A stretch of DNA of 64,000 bases from Acidobacteria bacterium 28-9 (lineage in GTDB: Bacteria; Acidobacteriota; Blastocatellia; Pyrinomonadales; Pyrinomonadaceae), in contig MWYY01000060.1 of assembly GCA_002050355.1 (NCBI GenBank), positions 62,001 through 126,000 of the forward strand, in the 5' to 3' direction. Below are positions 39,737 to 49,767 of this stretch, piece by piece; position 1 is the first letter of the stretch, and every line of letters starts with the position of its first letter. The notes under the pieces were generated by a model. It was not told the origin of the DNA. It ran no database searches and saw only the letters and a program-made list of their open reading frames with translations. Made by a program: the position numbers and the translations under genes.

Positions 39737-40475
39737 ATGAACAGAACTTTCTCAGACGAAACTCTTGCAAACATTTGTAAAAAACTCGAAACATCGAAAT
39801 CGGAAATTCAAAATCCGAAATCCAAAATCCAAAATCCGATTCACGTTGTTTGCGGCGCAAATCTTTTTAATTTTGGTGCGTATGATTACACGGCGAGTTT
39901 CGGAATTTCAGGCTCGCATCAACATCTGCGGCACGAAGCCTATAATTTTGCGCGCCAAATGATGCAGATTGCTTTATCGCCATTGAACGTTCGACTTTCA
40001 GATTCGGTTACGACCGAAATCCCGATTACCGTTTACACGGGCGAAAACTTATCCGAAAAACAAATTGTTGAAAACAAACGGGCAATTCAAACAGCTTGGC
40101 GAACGCATTTCAACAATGTAACTTTTTCGTTGATAAACGGCTTTTATCAAAGTTGGGATTTGCATCCGGCGCAATTGCCGGCTCGCTATGCAGCGGTTTA
40201 TGCGTTCTTTTTTGGAATCGAAAGACGCGCAAGCAAAGCGTTTGAAAAGTTTTATGGAAAAAGCGACACAGGCGGCGACAACCGGAAATCAATTTGACGA
40301 CGCGGCATCTGCGCAGGGACTTTTGAACTTTTTTTTGCGTGCTGTAAGCTGCGGTGCAATGTCCGAACAGGAAGTTTCGGAAGCGACTAATTTGAGCGTT
40401 GCTCAGTTACGCTCAGCTTCTTTTGCAAAATTATGGAAAATACCAAAAACATTTCTTAGTAAAAACAATAACTAA
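39737..40475 (+). pseudogene. DUF6986-like protein with internal deletion, heptamer-repeat segment and a +1 frameshift
   Basis: Frames 39737-40297 and 40188-40475 join as ...YAAVYAFFLESKDAQAKRLKSFMEKATQAATTGNQFDDAASAQGLLNFFLRA if the T run 40208-40213 loses one base. Confidence 0.7.
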
Positions 40476-40546
40476 TTTTTAAAAAGAAAAAAGCATTTGC
40501 CCGTATTTGAGACAAACGCTTTAGGAAAAAATCAATAAAATTTCTA

Positions 40547-40990
40547 CTAATTATTGGCGGCTTCGGTTCTGGCGCAATGCTCTTGAAAAGCCGAGACCAA
40601 CGCCTGCGCTATTTGCTGCGGTTGACGACCTTCGAGGTCGCGGCGTTCAAACATCTGCACGAGCTTTCCGTCCTTCAAAATTCCGATTGCAGGTGAAGAT
40701 GGTGCGTAGCCGGTAAAATAATTGCGCGCAACATCGGTCGCATCAATGTCGGCACCGGCAAAAACCGTAACCGCGCGGTCAGGTTTCGCGTCAGAATTTT
40801 GCAAAGCCATTGCAATGCCCGGACGAACGCCGCCCGCCGCGCAGCCGCAAACCGAATTGACGACGACCATTACAGTTCCGTCCGTGTTTTCAACCGCGTC
40901 TTTGACCGCTTCAGGTGTTTTCGTTTCTTCAATTCCAATCTGCGACAACTCCTGACGCATTCCTTGTATCATTATTTCTGGATATGGCAT
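40547..40990 (-). CDS. Bacilliredoxin (BrxA/BrxB, YphP/YqiW family)
   Basis: VVVNSVCGCAAGGVRPG motif. Confidence 0.94.
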   Translation of the reverse strand: MPYPEIMIQGMRQELSQIGIEETKTPEAVKDAVENTDGTVMVVVNSVCGCAAGGVRPGIAMALQNSDAKPDRAVTVFAGADIDATDVARNYFTGYAPSSPAIGILKDGKLVQMFERRDLEGRQPQQIAQALVSAFQEHCARTEAANN

Positions 40991-41147
40991 AAAAATTACT
41001 CCGTGTAGTTCAAAGTTTAAGATTCAAAGTTCAAAGTATTGAAACTTGAACTTTTTTTCAAGTATCGGATAAAACCTTAAAAGTTTCAAGTTGGAGATTA
41101 CGCGACGATTTCTACTTTGAACCTTAAAACTTTAAATCTAAAAGTTT

Positions 41148-41759
41148 TTACGGTTCAATTTTAACGCTTGTGCCGACCGGAATAGTATCGAAAAGCTCTT
41201 TGATATTTTCATTGTTGAGCGCAACGCAGCCCCAAGTCCAATCACTCCCCGTGCCGCCGCCGTGAATGTATATGTCGCCGCCGAGTCTGGTGTTTTGCGG
41301 CGGAGTTTTTTTGGCGTTGACGGCTTTGACGATTTTGCTATATTGATTTTGCGTAATTATTTTCGCTTCCAAACCGCGTTTGGCATCTTCAATGTTCGGA
41401 TAACTTATGCCCAGAGACAGATAAAATTTGCTCTGATTATTTTTCGTAAAAATATAAAATTCACCTTCGGGCGTTTTGCCGTCGCCCTGCTTTTCCTTGT
41501 CACCTGTAGGCGTAAAGCCAAGCGCAACAGTATAAGTTTTAACCAGTGTTTCGCCGTCGAAGAGTTCGAGTTTACGCTTTTCTTTCTTAATGACTATGCG
41601 CAGATTTTTTATTTCCGGCAGTGGCTCGACGGCGTTTTGCGCGACAGTTTTTTCATTCATTCCATTTTTTAACAAATCGCTGCCTGCACTCGTTTTTTCA
41701 AATGAACATCTGATAATAAAACCGCAGACAATAAGAAAAACAATCAAAAATAATTTCAT
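41148..41759 (-). CDS. L,D-transpeptidase (YkuD) family protein
   Basis: IYIHGGGTGSDWTWGCVALNN catalytic motif; signal sequence. Confidence 0.93.
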   Translation of the reverse strand: MKLFLIVFLIVCGFIIRCSFEKTSAGSDLLKNGMNEKTVAQNAVEPLPEIKNLRIVIKKEKRKLELFDGETLVKTYTVALGFTPTGDKEKQGDGKTPEGEFYIFTKNNQSKFYLSLGISYPNIEDAKRGLEAKIITQNQYSKIVKAVNAKKTPPQNTRLGGDIYIHGGGTGSDWTWGCVALNNENIKELFDTIPVGTSVKIEP

Positions 41760-41871
41760 AAAACACCTCGCAGAATAATTTCAAAACCAGCTTGGTGTAG
41801 AACGCTTACTTTATACTTTCTTTGCGTTTTATTTCAGACTTTTCAGAAATTTGGTTTAGAATAAAAGCATT

Positions 41872-42639
41872 ATGAACGATTGGATTGCAGACAGAGCAAA
41901 CAAACTGCGCGAGTTTTTCAGTTTAAGCGACGACGTAAATTTGATTGCGCCCGAAGTCAGAGAAAATTTCAAAGTTTCCGAGCAGATTACCGCGCATCTC
42001 GAACGTTTTAATATCGAATGGCACATAATTCCTTCTGCCGAAGCCGTTCCGATTAACACGGACGATTACCGCGCGAGGCTTTATCCGAATATAAAATTTG
42101 AGGCAGCGACAAACCGAGATTATCAAAAAACAGATTCATATCGAGCCGTTATGGACGGACATCGACGGCATCAAGGGCGTATCGTCGGAATCGAGACGAC
42201 CCTAAAACCGAAATATTTGCCGAACAACCGGCAATTTTACGGAACAATTTACGGTTTTGAAACAAAAGCCGACCCGTTTGCCGCGTATTTGGGACGCGCC
42301 AATTTCACGTCCGGCACGCGCTTCGCTCATAACTACACATCGCTCCGAAACTTTGTCAATGTCGTAACCGAAGATTGGAAATCGCGCCGATTAATGCCTG
42401 AAGGTTATCGTCTGACTGTGTGTCCGCCGGTAGTTTTCAACCTTATCGGCAATGTCTTTCACAAAGAATGGAGCCAGACCGAATCGCTCGAACTAGGTTT
42501 TTACCGCGACGAAGCCGGCAATGCAAAATGTTATTCGGTCGGCTCAAACGCGCCCGATGATTTTTCATACATTCACGAAATCGAAAACAATTCCGATTGG
42601 ACGCTTTTAGGTTTTCGCACCGCACTCGTGCCGGAGTGA
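41872..42639 (+). CDS. Hypothetical protein, 255 aa
   Basis: Long ORF, codon usage consistent with the region. Confidence 0.7.
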   Translation: MNDWIADRANKLREFFSLSDDVNLIAPEVRENFKVSEQITAHLERFNIEWHIIPSAEAVPINTDDYRARLYPNIKFEAATNRDYQKTDSYRAVMDGHRRHQGRIVGIETTLKPKYLPNNRQFYGTIYGFETKADPFAAYLGRANFTSGTRFAHNYTSLRNFVNVVTEDWKSRRLMPEGYRLTVCPPVVFNLIGNVFHKEWSQTESLELGFYRDEAGNAKCYSVGSNAPDDFSYIHEIENNSDWTLLGFRTALVPE

Positions 42640-42662
42640 AGCAAAGTAAAAAGTTAATCCAC

Positions 42663-43103
42663 CTATTTACTTTTACCTTTTACTTTTACCTTTCGGGCTT
42701 CGTCACCGTCGCCTTTTATCTCGATGTGAAATGTTTTTTCGGGAAAAGAAAAGTTTTTCAATTTTTCAGACCATTCGATAATCACGACAGCCGTCTCATC
42801 TTCTAAAATTTCCGGCAAACCGACGGCGCAAGCGACATCCGAATTAGCGTCTAAGCGCCACAAATCAACATGAAAGACATCAAAATTTTCAGTTTTGTAA
42901 AGATTGACAAGCGTAAAACTCGGAGAAGTAACTTCGTCAACGTCAAACCACAGCGCACTCAAAACGCCTTTTGTAAAAAGCGTTTTGCCCGCGCCGAGAC
43001 CGCCAGACAGCAAAATCATTTCGCCGCCCGTAAAAGTTGCGCCGAATTTTTCGCCTAACTCGAAAGTATGTTCGGGCTTTTCGCAAACGTATTCGCCAAC
43101 CAT
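42663..43103 (-). CDS. tsaE: tRNA threonylcarbamoyladenosine biosynthesis protein TsaE with repeat-derived tail
   Basis: LLSGGLGAGKTLFTKGVLSAL; VDLWRL; C-terminus RKVKVKGKSK from (TTTTACC)n. Confidence 0.92.
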   Translation of the reverse strand: MVGEYVCEKPEHTFELGEKFGATFTGGEMILLSGGLGAGKTLFTKGVLSALWFDVDEVTSPSFTLVNLYKTENFDVFHVDLWRLDANSDVACAVGLPEILEDETAVVIIEWSEKLKNFSFPEKTFHIEIKGDGDEARKVKVKGKSK

Positions 43104-43134
43104 TCAATTTCGATTCGGAAACTCAAATTCTGTT

Positions 43135-44841
43135 TTAATACCTTTTTAATTCTTTTGTTAACTTTTCATTTACGCCGCTTCTATCAATTTCTCGTTTGTC
43201 AATTATACTCAACTCTTCACTGATACAATCTCGAATGTCGGTCGCGGTCATCAATCTCTGCCCGAATTTTTCCGCCGCAACGTCGCCTGCCAAACCCGAA
43301 ACGTAAAGCGCGGCGACGACTGCTTCAAAGGCAACGTCTAGATTTGTTTCGCCTACTTTTTTGTTCCATTTTTTAACGGCGAAACTCTGCGCCAGAAAAC
43401 TCGTGACAATTCCCGCCAACGTATCGCCCGCACCGGCACGCGAAATTCCGGCGTTGCCTGTCAGATTGATAACGACTGTTCCGTCCGGTGCGGCAACAAT
43501 GCTTCGTTCACCTTTCAAAAGCAAAATTACGTTATGTTTTTGAGAAAATCGGCGCGCCGTTTCAATTTTGTCTTTGATTTCATCTTTCGTTCCGAGAAGT
43601 CTTTGAAATTCGCCGATGTGCGGCGTTAAGATAATCGGCAAATCGTTAGAGCCTTGCAAATCAAACGGCGCAAGCGAATTTAATCCGTCGGCATCAACGA
43701 CAATCGGCGTTTTGCGTTTCTCGACAACTTCGCGCACAAATTTTCTGGTGCTTTCGTCATTGCTCGTCAAACCGCAGCCGATTGCTAACAGGTCCATTAT
43801 TCCGCTCAATTCCAAAATGTCTTTCGCAGCAGTTTCGGCAAACGCGCCGTCTTTCGTTTCCCCAAAACCGCGCGTGATAATTTCATCCGAAACCTTTGCG
43901 GCAACAACATCTTGAACCGATTTCGGCACTGCAACCGAAACCATTCCCGCGCCCGAAGCAAAACAAGCGTTTGCCGCAAGCGTCGCCGCGCCCGTGTAAT
44001 TTTTTGAACCGGCGATTATCAAAGCCGCGCCGCGAGTTTTTTTGTAAGAATCGTTTTTAACCTTTGTTATATTTAACCAATCTTGTGCGTCTTTTTTTTC
44101 TGCGACGAAAGTTCTTGAAGGCGAATTATCAACCAATTCTTTTGGACTTCCGATGTTCGCAACGATAAGTTCGCTGCTGAAATTCGATGCAGGCGGAAAA
44201 ACATTTGCGATTTTCGGCGCAGTAAATGTTACGGTTAAATCTGCTTGCAGATTTCTGCCAATCAATTTTTCCGAGTCGGCATTTAGTCCTGAAGGCAAGT
44301 CAACAGCTACTGTAAACAAAGTTTTACTATGACTTAAAATTCTAGAAAATCCCATAAAAAAAGACATCAATTCTCCTTCGACCGGTCTGGACAAACCAGT
44401 CCCGAAAAAGGCATCAACCAAAATATGTTCTTTAACTGACATAAGAATTTGTGATAACGATTGTGCCGTTTCAACTTCTACAAGCTCCAAACAATTTGTG
44501 TAAAGTATTCTCGATTCAGTTACATTTCTAAGAATTTCAAAATTTACTCGTGCATCGCCTTTTGTTTCTTCAACCTTGCCAAACAAATAAACAAAAACTT
44601 CTGCGCCAAGCGTCCACAAAATTCTTGCTAAAGCCGCGCCGTCGCCGCCGTTGTTACCTTTGCCGCAGAGGACTAAAAAAGATTTTCCCGCAATTACACC
44701 GCCGAGTTTTTCCGTGATGACGCGAGCGGCAGCGTGCGCGGCGCTTTCCATTAAGAGAATTGACGGAATGCCATATCGCTCAGTCGTCAAGCGGTCAACT
44801 TCGCGCATTTCTTCGGCAGTTAAAACTTTTTGCATACCCAA
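43135..44841 (-). CDS. nnr: Bifunctional NAD(P)H-hydrate epimerase/ADP-dependent dehydratase
   Basis: MREVDRLTTERYGIPSILLMESAA, VLCGKGNNGGDG, GNAGISRAGAGDTLAGI. Confidence 0.95.
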   Translation of the reverse strand: MGMQKVLTAEEMREVDRLTTERYGIPSILLMESAAHAAARVITEKLGGVIAGKSFLVLCGKGNNGGDGAALARILWTLGAEVFVYLFGKVEETKGDARVNFEILRNVTESRILYTNCLELVEVETAQSLSQILMSVKEHILVDAFFGTGLSRPVEGELMSFFMGFSRILSHSKTLFTVAVDLPSGLNADSEKLIGRNLQADLTVTFTAPKIANVFPPASNFSSELIVANIGSPKELVDNSPSRTFVAEKKDAQDWLNITKVKNDSYKKTRGAALIIAGSKNYTGAATLAANACFASGAGMVSVAVPKSVQDVVAAKVSDEIITRGFGETKDGAFAETAAKDILELSGIMDLLAIGCGLTSNDESTRKFVREVVEKRKTPIVVDADGLNSLAPFDLQGSNDLPIILTPHIGEFQRLLGTKDEIKDKIETARRFSQKHNVILLLKGERSIVAAPDGTVVINLTGNAGISRAGAGDTLAGIVTSFLAQSFAVKKWNKKVGETNLDVAFEAVVAALYVSGLAGDVAAEKFGQRLMTATDIRDCISEELSIIDKREIDRSGVNEKLTKELKRY

Positions 44842-44939
44842 TAAATTGCCACAAAAAAAGGAAAAGAAAATTTAACCGCGCAGCAATAAGAAGATTTTAC
44901 TGGGAAAAATAAATTATATAAACATTCGAGTTAAAGAAA

Positions 44940-46904
44940 TTAAGGTCTGGCACTGAAGTGGCGCCGACAGTTGTCCGTTAAACATGTCAGCTTTAACCGG
45001 TTCGTTTCCGTTTCCGAGAGTTTCCAATTCTCAGCTCTGATTAACGCTTCCAGTAAATTTATCTGAAACATCGCTTCCATTTTCACTTCTGCGCTGGCAT
45101 GAGGATTTTCCAGTTCCGCTCCGCGTCCGCTCCATTTCACTAGCCAGCGATTGTAACGTTTTTCAATCAACGACTCGTTTTCCTTGCCGCCGTATTTCGA
45201 TAAATAATAAGCGGCTGCGCTGGCGATTTGCTCATCATCACTTTCAAGACGCTTTTGCAGCAACTTTTCCATTCCTTTGGTGAATCCGGTTTTAGTAATT
45301 GTGTAAAAGAAATTAGAGCCGGTTCGGTCGCCCGATTTGTTTAGTTGTTCCTCGATTAAAGGCAGCGTTTCCTGATCGTTATGTCGAGCTAAATATGAGA
45401 GCAATGGACCGCTCCGCTCTATCGACCAACCGGCGCCATATTTTTTATAAACCTCCAACATCTCATTATAAATTTTAGCAGTGGCGTAGCGCGCCGCCAG
45501 CGTCAGTTTAAATTGCAGAATCAGATGCATCCGGCGGTCATCAGTTGCGGCTAGTTTGTTGATTTGTTCGAGCAGCGCGTCGTCTGTCTCCAGTAGATAT
45601 TTATCGTCGAGCGCGACCAGAATCTCGGGATTGATAAATGAATTCGGGTCGCCAATTTCATTTATAACGTGTTGACGGGCGTGTTTCTGGTCAATTTCAA
45701 TCAAGCGCTTTAGAGCGTTGTCCCTGACCCTCCAGGCAGGCACCGGTTCTTTACCTAAAAGTATTTTCTCCAGTGAAGGAATAAGAGAAGGATTTTTAAT
45801 CTTGTCCCAATAGCGGTCGAGCAGATCCACCCGCCCGTATGGGGTCAACTCGTCAAACTTTTCAAGAAGGAAGGTTTTCGTGATATTGAAGGCAAAGCTC
45901 GATGTGTCGTCTTTCGGCAGTGAGGTAAATATTGTGTAAGCCGTGACAATTTGGCTTTTCCCGGCGCGTTTCGGCAAGCTTTCGAGCAGTTCGGCGTAAT
46001 AAGCTTGACTTATTTCCAAAAAGCGCGACTCGCGTTCCTTCCGTAATTGTTCAGAGTTTGCGGCTCGACTCGGGTGCCGCTCATCTTCCAACAGAATGCG
46101 GAGCGTCACAAGTTTGCTTATCAACTCGCGGCTCGGCTCACGATTCAGGTCGCGTAAAACCGCTTCAAGAAGTTTAATCGCCAGTTTTTTATTGCGGGCG
46201 ATGTCTAAGCCTTTGCCTGAATCGAGCCATGTGACGCCCCCGAACACCGGCGGATTGAGAAAGCGATTGACTTTTTCAACGGTCGATATATCGCCGGTCA
46301 GATAATCCAAATCACGCTTATAAATCTGGTGCTGATTCAAGTTTTTTGCCGAATCCATTAAAGCGGTAATTCTTTTAACTTCCGCCTGCTCATCGCCTTG
46401 GCTCATTTCTTTCACTTCAAATTTGATTTCGTTCGACGAAAGAAAAATCGGATGCGACCGGAAAGAAAGTTTTTCTTTTGAACTCCAAACTCTTCTCGAG
46501 AGAACTTTTATCTTATATTTGCCGGCTTTGTCGAAGCGCACAAGGTCGTTGACATTTATATCGATATTAACCGGAGATTCGGACAGGCTCATCGGGTGGC
46601 TGACATCATCATAACTGTACAGTCGGTTCAGTCTGTATAACCAATCATAAACACCATCGGTCGGCGACACGATCACATCATCAAAGCGGGGTGAATAATA
46701 TCTTTCCACCACATAACCCGGCTCGGTTGAGATATAAGACAAAATCAGCTTAATCGGCTCGCCAATCCGATATACGGTTTTTTCGCCGGCAAATGAAAGC
46801 TGAACTTTTACGCCTTTGGCAACATCAGCGGTTGTTTGCGCAAATGACTGACCAACACTGAAAAATATGGCGATGATAAAAAGAGGCAGCAGATTTAGTT
46901 TCAT
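44940..46904 (-). CDS. Large secreted hypothetical protein, possibly helical-repeat (track ORF to 46937)
   Basis: Signal peptide MKLNLLPLFIIAIFFSVGQSFAQ; 650+ aa. Confidence 0.75.
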   Translation of the reverse strand: MKLNLLPLFIIAIFFSVGQSFAQTTADVAKGVKVQLSFAGEKTVYRIGEPIKLILSYISTEPGYVVERYYSPRFDDVIVSPTDGVYDWLYRLNRLYSYDDVSHPMSLSESPVNIDINVNDLVRFDKAGKYKIKVLSRRVWSSKEKLSFRSHPIFLSSNEIKFEVKEMSQGDEQAEVKRITALMDSAKNLNQHQIYKRDLDYLTGDISTVEKVNRFLNPPVFGGVTWLDSGKGLDIARNKKLAIKLLEAVLRDLNREPSRELISKLVTLRILLEDERHPSRAANSEQLRKERESRFLEISQAYYAELLESLPKRAGKSQIVTAYTIFTSLPKDDTSSFAFNITKTFLLEKFDELTPYGRVDLLDRYWDKIKNPSLIPSLEKILLGKEPVPAWRVRDNALKRLIEIDQKHARQHVINEIGDPNSFINPEILVALDDKYLLETDDALLEQINKLAATDDRRMHLILQFKLTLAARYATAKIYNEMLEVYKKYGAGWSIERSGPLLSYLARHNDQETLPLIEEQLNKSGDRTGSNFFYTITKTGFTKGMEKLLQKRLESDDEQIASAAAYYLSKYGGKENESLIEKRYNRWLVKWSGRGAELENPHASAEVKMEAMFQINLLEALIRAENWKLSETETNRLKLTCLTDNCRRHFSARP

Positions 46905-47180
46905 TGCTTCATTATAAGCTAAAATTGCCTCACTCAAAAAGATTTTTTTAGAAGTAGAGTAATAATCGATGGGGATGCGAAACTGTGGGTGATAACAGAG
47001 GCTGATAGAAGTTTTACTACTATTTTCCTTCCTAATGAGTATTGAACAGAAACAAATTAAAATTTTAGAAGAAGTCAGGCTTTAATGAAGGTCTGACTTT
47101 TTATTGGCAAGTGTGAGTAGAAGCGGGAGTTTATCATAATAAAACACGATGGATTTTCATAAGTTATTGAAAATAAGAAT

Positions 47181-47253
47181 GCTCCCGGCTGAACTCGAAT
47201 CAGCGACCTTTCACTTAGGAGGCGAACGCTCTATCCAACTGAGCTACGGGAGC
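47181..47253 (-). tRNA. tRNA-Arg (anticodon CCT)
   Basis: GCTCCCGTAGCTCAGTTGGATAGAGCGTTCGCCTCCTAAGTGAAAGGTCGCTGATTCGAGTTCAGCCGGGAGC; cloverleaf intact, loop CTCCTAA, CCA not encoded. Confidence 0.95.
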
Positions 47254-47302
47254 GTAAAGTGTTTTTAAGATTTTAGATTTTGAATTTTGGATTGTCCAGC
47301 AA

Positions 47303-47827
47303 CTAAGAATCGTATCTGATTAATGAGCGCACGTCATAACCGTTGAATTTTGCGCGACCGTTTAGAAAATCGAGTTCGACCAGAAAAAGAAGTCCGACGA
47401 TTTTGCCGCCTAAGCCTTCGACCAAATCAACAACCGCTCGTGCAGTGCCGCCCGTTGCCAGCAAGTCATCGACAATTAAGACGTTATGACCAAGCCCGAC
47501 TGCGTCTTTGTGCATTTCCAGCGTGTCTTGCCCGTATTCCAAATCATACGAAACGGAAACTTTTTCCGCAGGTAATTTTTTCGGTTTGCGGACGGGAACG
47601 AAACCGGCATTTAGATGATAAGCAAGCGGTGCGGCAAAAATAAAACCGCGCGATTCGACGCCGATAACCGTGTCTATTCGTTCGCCTCTGAACTGCTCGG
47701 CAAGCGCGTCAATCGTTTGCTTCAAGCCGTCGGCGTCTTTCAAAAGCGTTGTAATATCATAAAAATTGATGCCCGCCTTCGGAAAATCAGGTACTTCGCG
47801 GATTAGTTTTCTAAGGTGTTCCATTCT
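47303..47827 (-). CDS. apt: Adenine phosphoribosyltransferase (track ORF to 47881)
   Basis: [46 protein letters not shown]. Confidence 0.96.
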   Translation of the reverse strand, partial: RMEHLRKLIREVPDFPKAGINFYDITTLLKDADGLKQTIDALAEQFRGERIDTVIGVESRGFIFAAPLAYHLNAGFVPVRKPKKLPAEKVSVSYDLEYGQDTLEMHKDAVGLGHNVLIVDDLLATGGTARAVVDLVEGLGGKIVGLLFLVELDFLNGRAKFNGYDVRSLIRYDS

Positions 47828-47901
47828 TTTAATGATGAATGGTGAGTGATAAAAGGTGAATGGTTTTCTTTCATTTACCATTCATCGTTTATCATTCAAC
47901 A

Positions 47902-48177
47902 TTATTTCTCTATTCTAAATGATGTATATAAATTGCTTGGTTCTAAAACCAGTTCTTCAATTTCTTGAACTTTTGAATAAGTTGGACCAGCCGTTAAATC
48001 GTGCTTGAAGCCTTCGACTGCCTTTTCACTTCCTTCGGCAAGCGATTCGACCCTGCCGTCCGGTAAATTTCGCACGTAACCTAAAACCTGATGACGCGCA
48101 GCAGCACGCTGTGTAAAAAAACGAAAGCCGACGCCCTGCACTTCACCGCTGATGATAAATTTTCTGGCTACTTTCAT
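47902..48177 (-). CDS. acyP: Acylphosphatase
   Basis: ISGEVQGVGFRFFTQRAAARHQVLGYVRNLPDGRVE. Confidence 0.95.
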   Translation of the reverse strand: MKVARKFIISGEVQGVGFRFFTQRAAARHQVLGYVRNLPDGRVESLAEGSEKAVEGFKHDLTAGPTYSKVQEIEELVLEPSNLYTSFRIEK

Positions 48178-48251
48178 TTAACATTTATCATTTAACATTT
48201 ATCATTTATCATTCGACACTTGTTAGATGTAAATAATAAGTGTCCAATGTT

Positions 48252-49019
48252 TTAGCCGAGAGTATCCAGGCATTCGGCTAAATTTCTTTGTCGGCAAGTA
48301 TAAATCGGCATTCCGCGCAAATTGAATTTGTTCGCCGGCGTTTGTTTTAACTCTTCTGCGAGCGCTAAAAAATCCTTTGGTTCATCGGTTTCAAAGCTGA
48401 CGAGATACTCCTGTTCGCTAAAACCGAAGGCGTGAGTCATATGAATTTTGATATTTTCAAATTTTTTGCCAACCATAAAATTTTCTTCAATCAGCGCATC
48501 GCGCTCTTCGCCCGGTTTATCATACCAGTCGTGGTTTTTGGCGCATGGATAAACGAAATGATATTTTTTTGAACCGGCGACAATGTGAAAACGGTCTTCG
48601 ACGGTTTTTTCGTTCGGAGCCACAAACATCCGCTTTTTGGTAAAGGAAAGATAGTTGTCGGTCGTTTCAAAATAACTCCCCAGATTTGTGCGGTAAAGTT
48701 TGGCTGTCATTTCCTGTATCAAATCGAGCGACGTGCTGATGCGCCAAAACATCATATCCGCTTTTGAGTCAAAACCGACAAGTGAATAACTGTAAAGCAG
48801 AAGATTTTCACTGTATTTGTTGAAAACACTCTGAAATTCGCTTTTAAAAATGCGCTTTGTTTCCGCGTTTAATTTGCGCCAATCAGAACTGATGCGCAAA
48901 AACATAAAATTGATAAATTGTCTTTCGATGGCGGGAAATTGATGAGGTTCTTTGTTGTCGGAAACCAGCCGCAAACCGCTCGGCTCTTGTCTTTCCTTTT
49001 CTAAATCTAATAGTTCCAT
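48252..49019 (-). CDS. Chlorite dismutase/HemQ-family haem protein
   Basis: HFVYPCAKNHDWYDKPGEERDALIEENFMVGKKFENIKIHMTHAFGFSEQEYLVSFETDEPKDFLALAEEL. Confidence 0.85.
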   Translation of the reverse strand: MELLDLEKERQEPSGLRLVSDNKEPHQFPAIERQFINFMFLRISSDWRKLNAETKRIFKSEFQSVFNKYSENLLLYSYSLVGFDSKADMMFWRISTSLDLIQEMTAKLYRTNLGSYFETTDNYLSFTKKRMFVAPNEKTVEDRFHIVAGSKKYHFVYPCAKNHDWYDKPGEERDALIEENFMVGKKFENIKIHMTHAFGFSEQEYLVSFETDEPKDFLALAEELKQTPANKFNLRGMPIYTCRQRNLAECLDTLG

Positions 49020-49339
49020 TGTTATTTTCTTTAACGATTCTTCCCTTTAAATTCTTTGGTTTCGGACGCTGTAACGAACGTGCTTATTGTGCCAAGTTTT
49101 ACCAGCAATGTCCAAAGCGGGTACTTTATAAAAACGCTCTCTAGCAAGTTCAAATGTAAAAAACATATTGCATAAATCGCAAAATTAGACTATAAGTAAG
49201 TCTGTCTTATAAAGCGGCTGTAAATAAAATTTAATTTATAAGGAAATCGCCTGCTTTTGATGTATTGAAGCAGCATAGATAATTTGGTAAGTCCAAATTT
49301 TAGCATCTTAAATCAATTTCAAAACAGGAGAAAATAATT

Positions 49340-49636
49340 ATGAAATTTCTTAGCTTTGCCAGAGTCATCGCCTTTACTATGTTATTGACTGGGGCTGCGG
49401 TTCTAAACGTTTCTGCCCAGACGAATACAAATAGCAGTAATGGAAACTCTGCAACACCGACACGAACCGTCGAAAGAACCACTACTGTCCGTGACAACGA
49501 TACCGATTGGGGTTGGCTCGGTATTCTCGGTTTAGCCGGTTTAGCCGGTTTGATACCGAAAAAACGTGCCGTAGAAGTTCACGATAACCGAACTGTCCGC
49601 GATGATAGAACTACGGATAGAACTACAAATATGTAA
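49340..49636 (+). CDS. WGxxGxxG-type secreted small protein
   Basis: Signal peptide; DTDWGWLGILGLAGLAGLIPKKR. Confidence 0.8.
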   Translation: MKFLSFARVIAFTMLLTGAAVLNVSAQTNTNSSNGNSATPTRTVERTTTVRDNDTDWGWLGILGLAGLAGLIPKKRAVEVHDNRTVRDDRTTDRTTNM

Positions 49637-49660
49637 TTGCAAACAAGCAATAAAAAGTCG

Positions 49661-49696
49661 AACCGTGAAGCAGCTTTAGCTTCGCGGTTTTTTTTT
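49661..49696 (+). terminator. Rho-independent terminator
   Basis: AACCGTGAAGC-agcttta-GCTTCGCGGTT followed by T run. Confidence 0.9.
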
Positions 49697-49767
49697 GCCT
49701 TATATTCTTATGTTCTAACAAATTCATACAATTTCGCTTAATATATTTAAAAGTTGTCCATAATTCC

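Noticed and set aside
47036-47103. 16-aa ORF MSIEQKQIKILEEVRL* followed by AAGTCAG...CTGACTTTTTATT hairpin as a leader-peptide attenuator
   Set aside because: No downstream plus-strand gene to attenuate (next feature is a minus-strand tRNA) and no regulatory codon run; probably a gene remnant with a terminator
47825-48230. CRISPR array from the repeated ATTTATCATT-type words
   Set aside because: Period is about 7 nt, no 24-40 nt repeat/spacer alternation and no cas genes in the window
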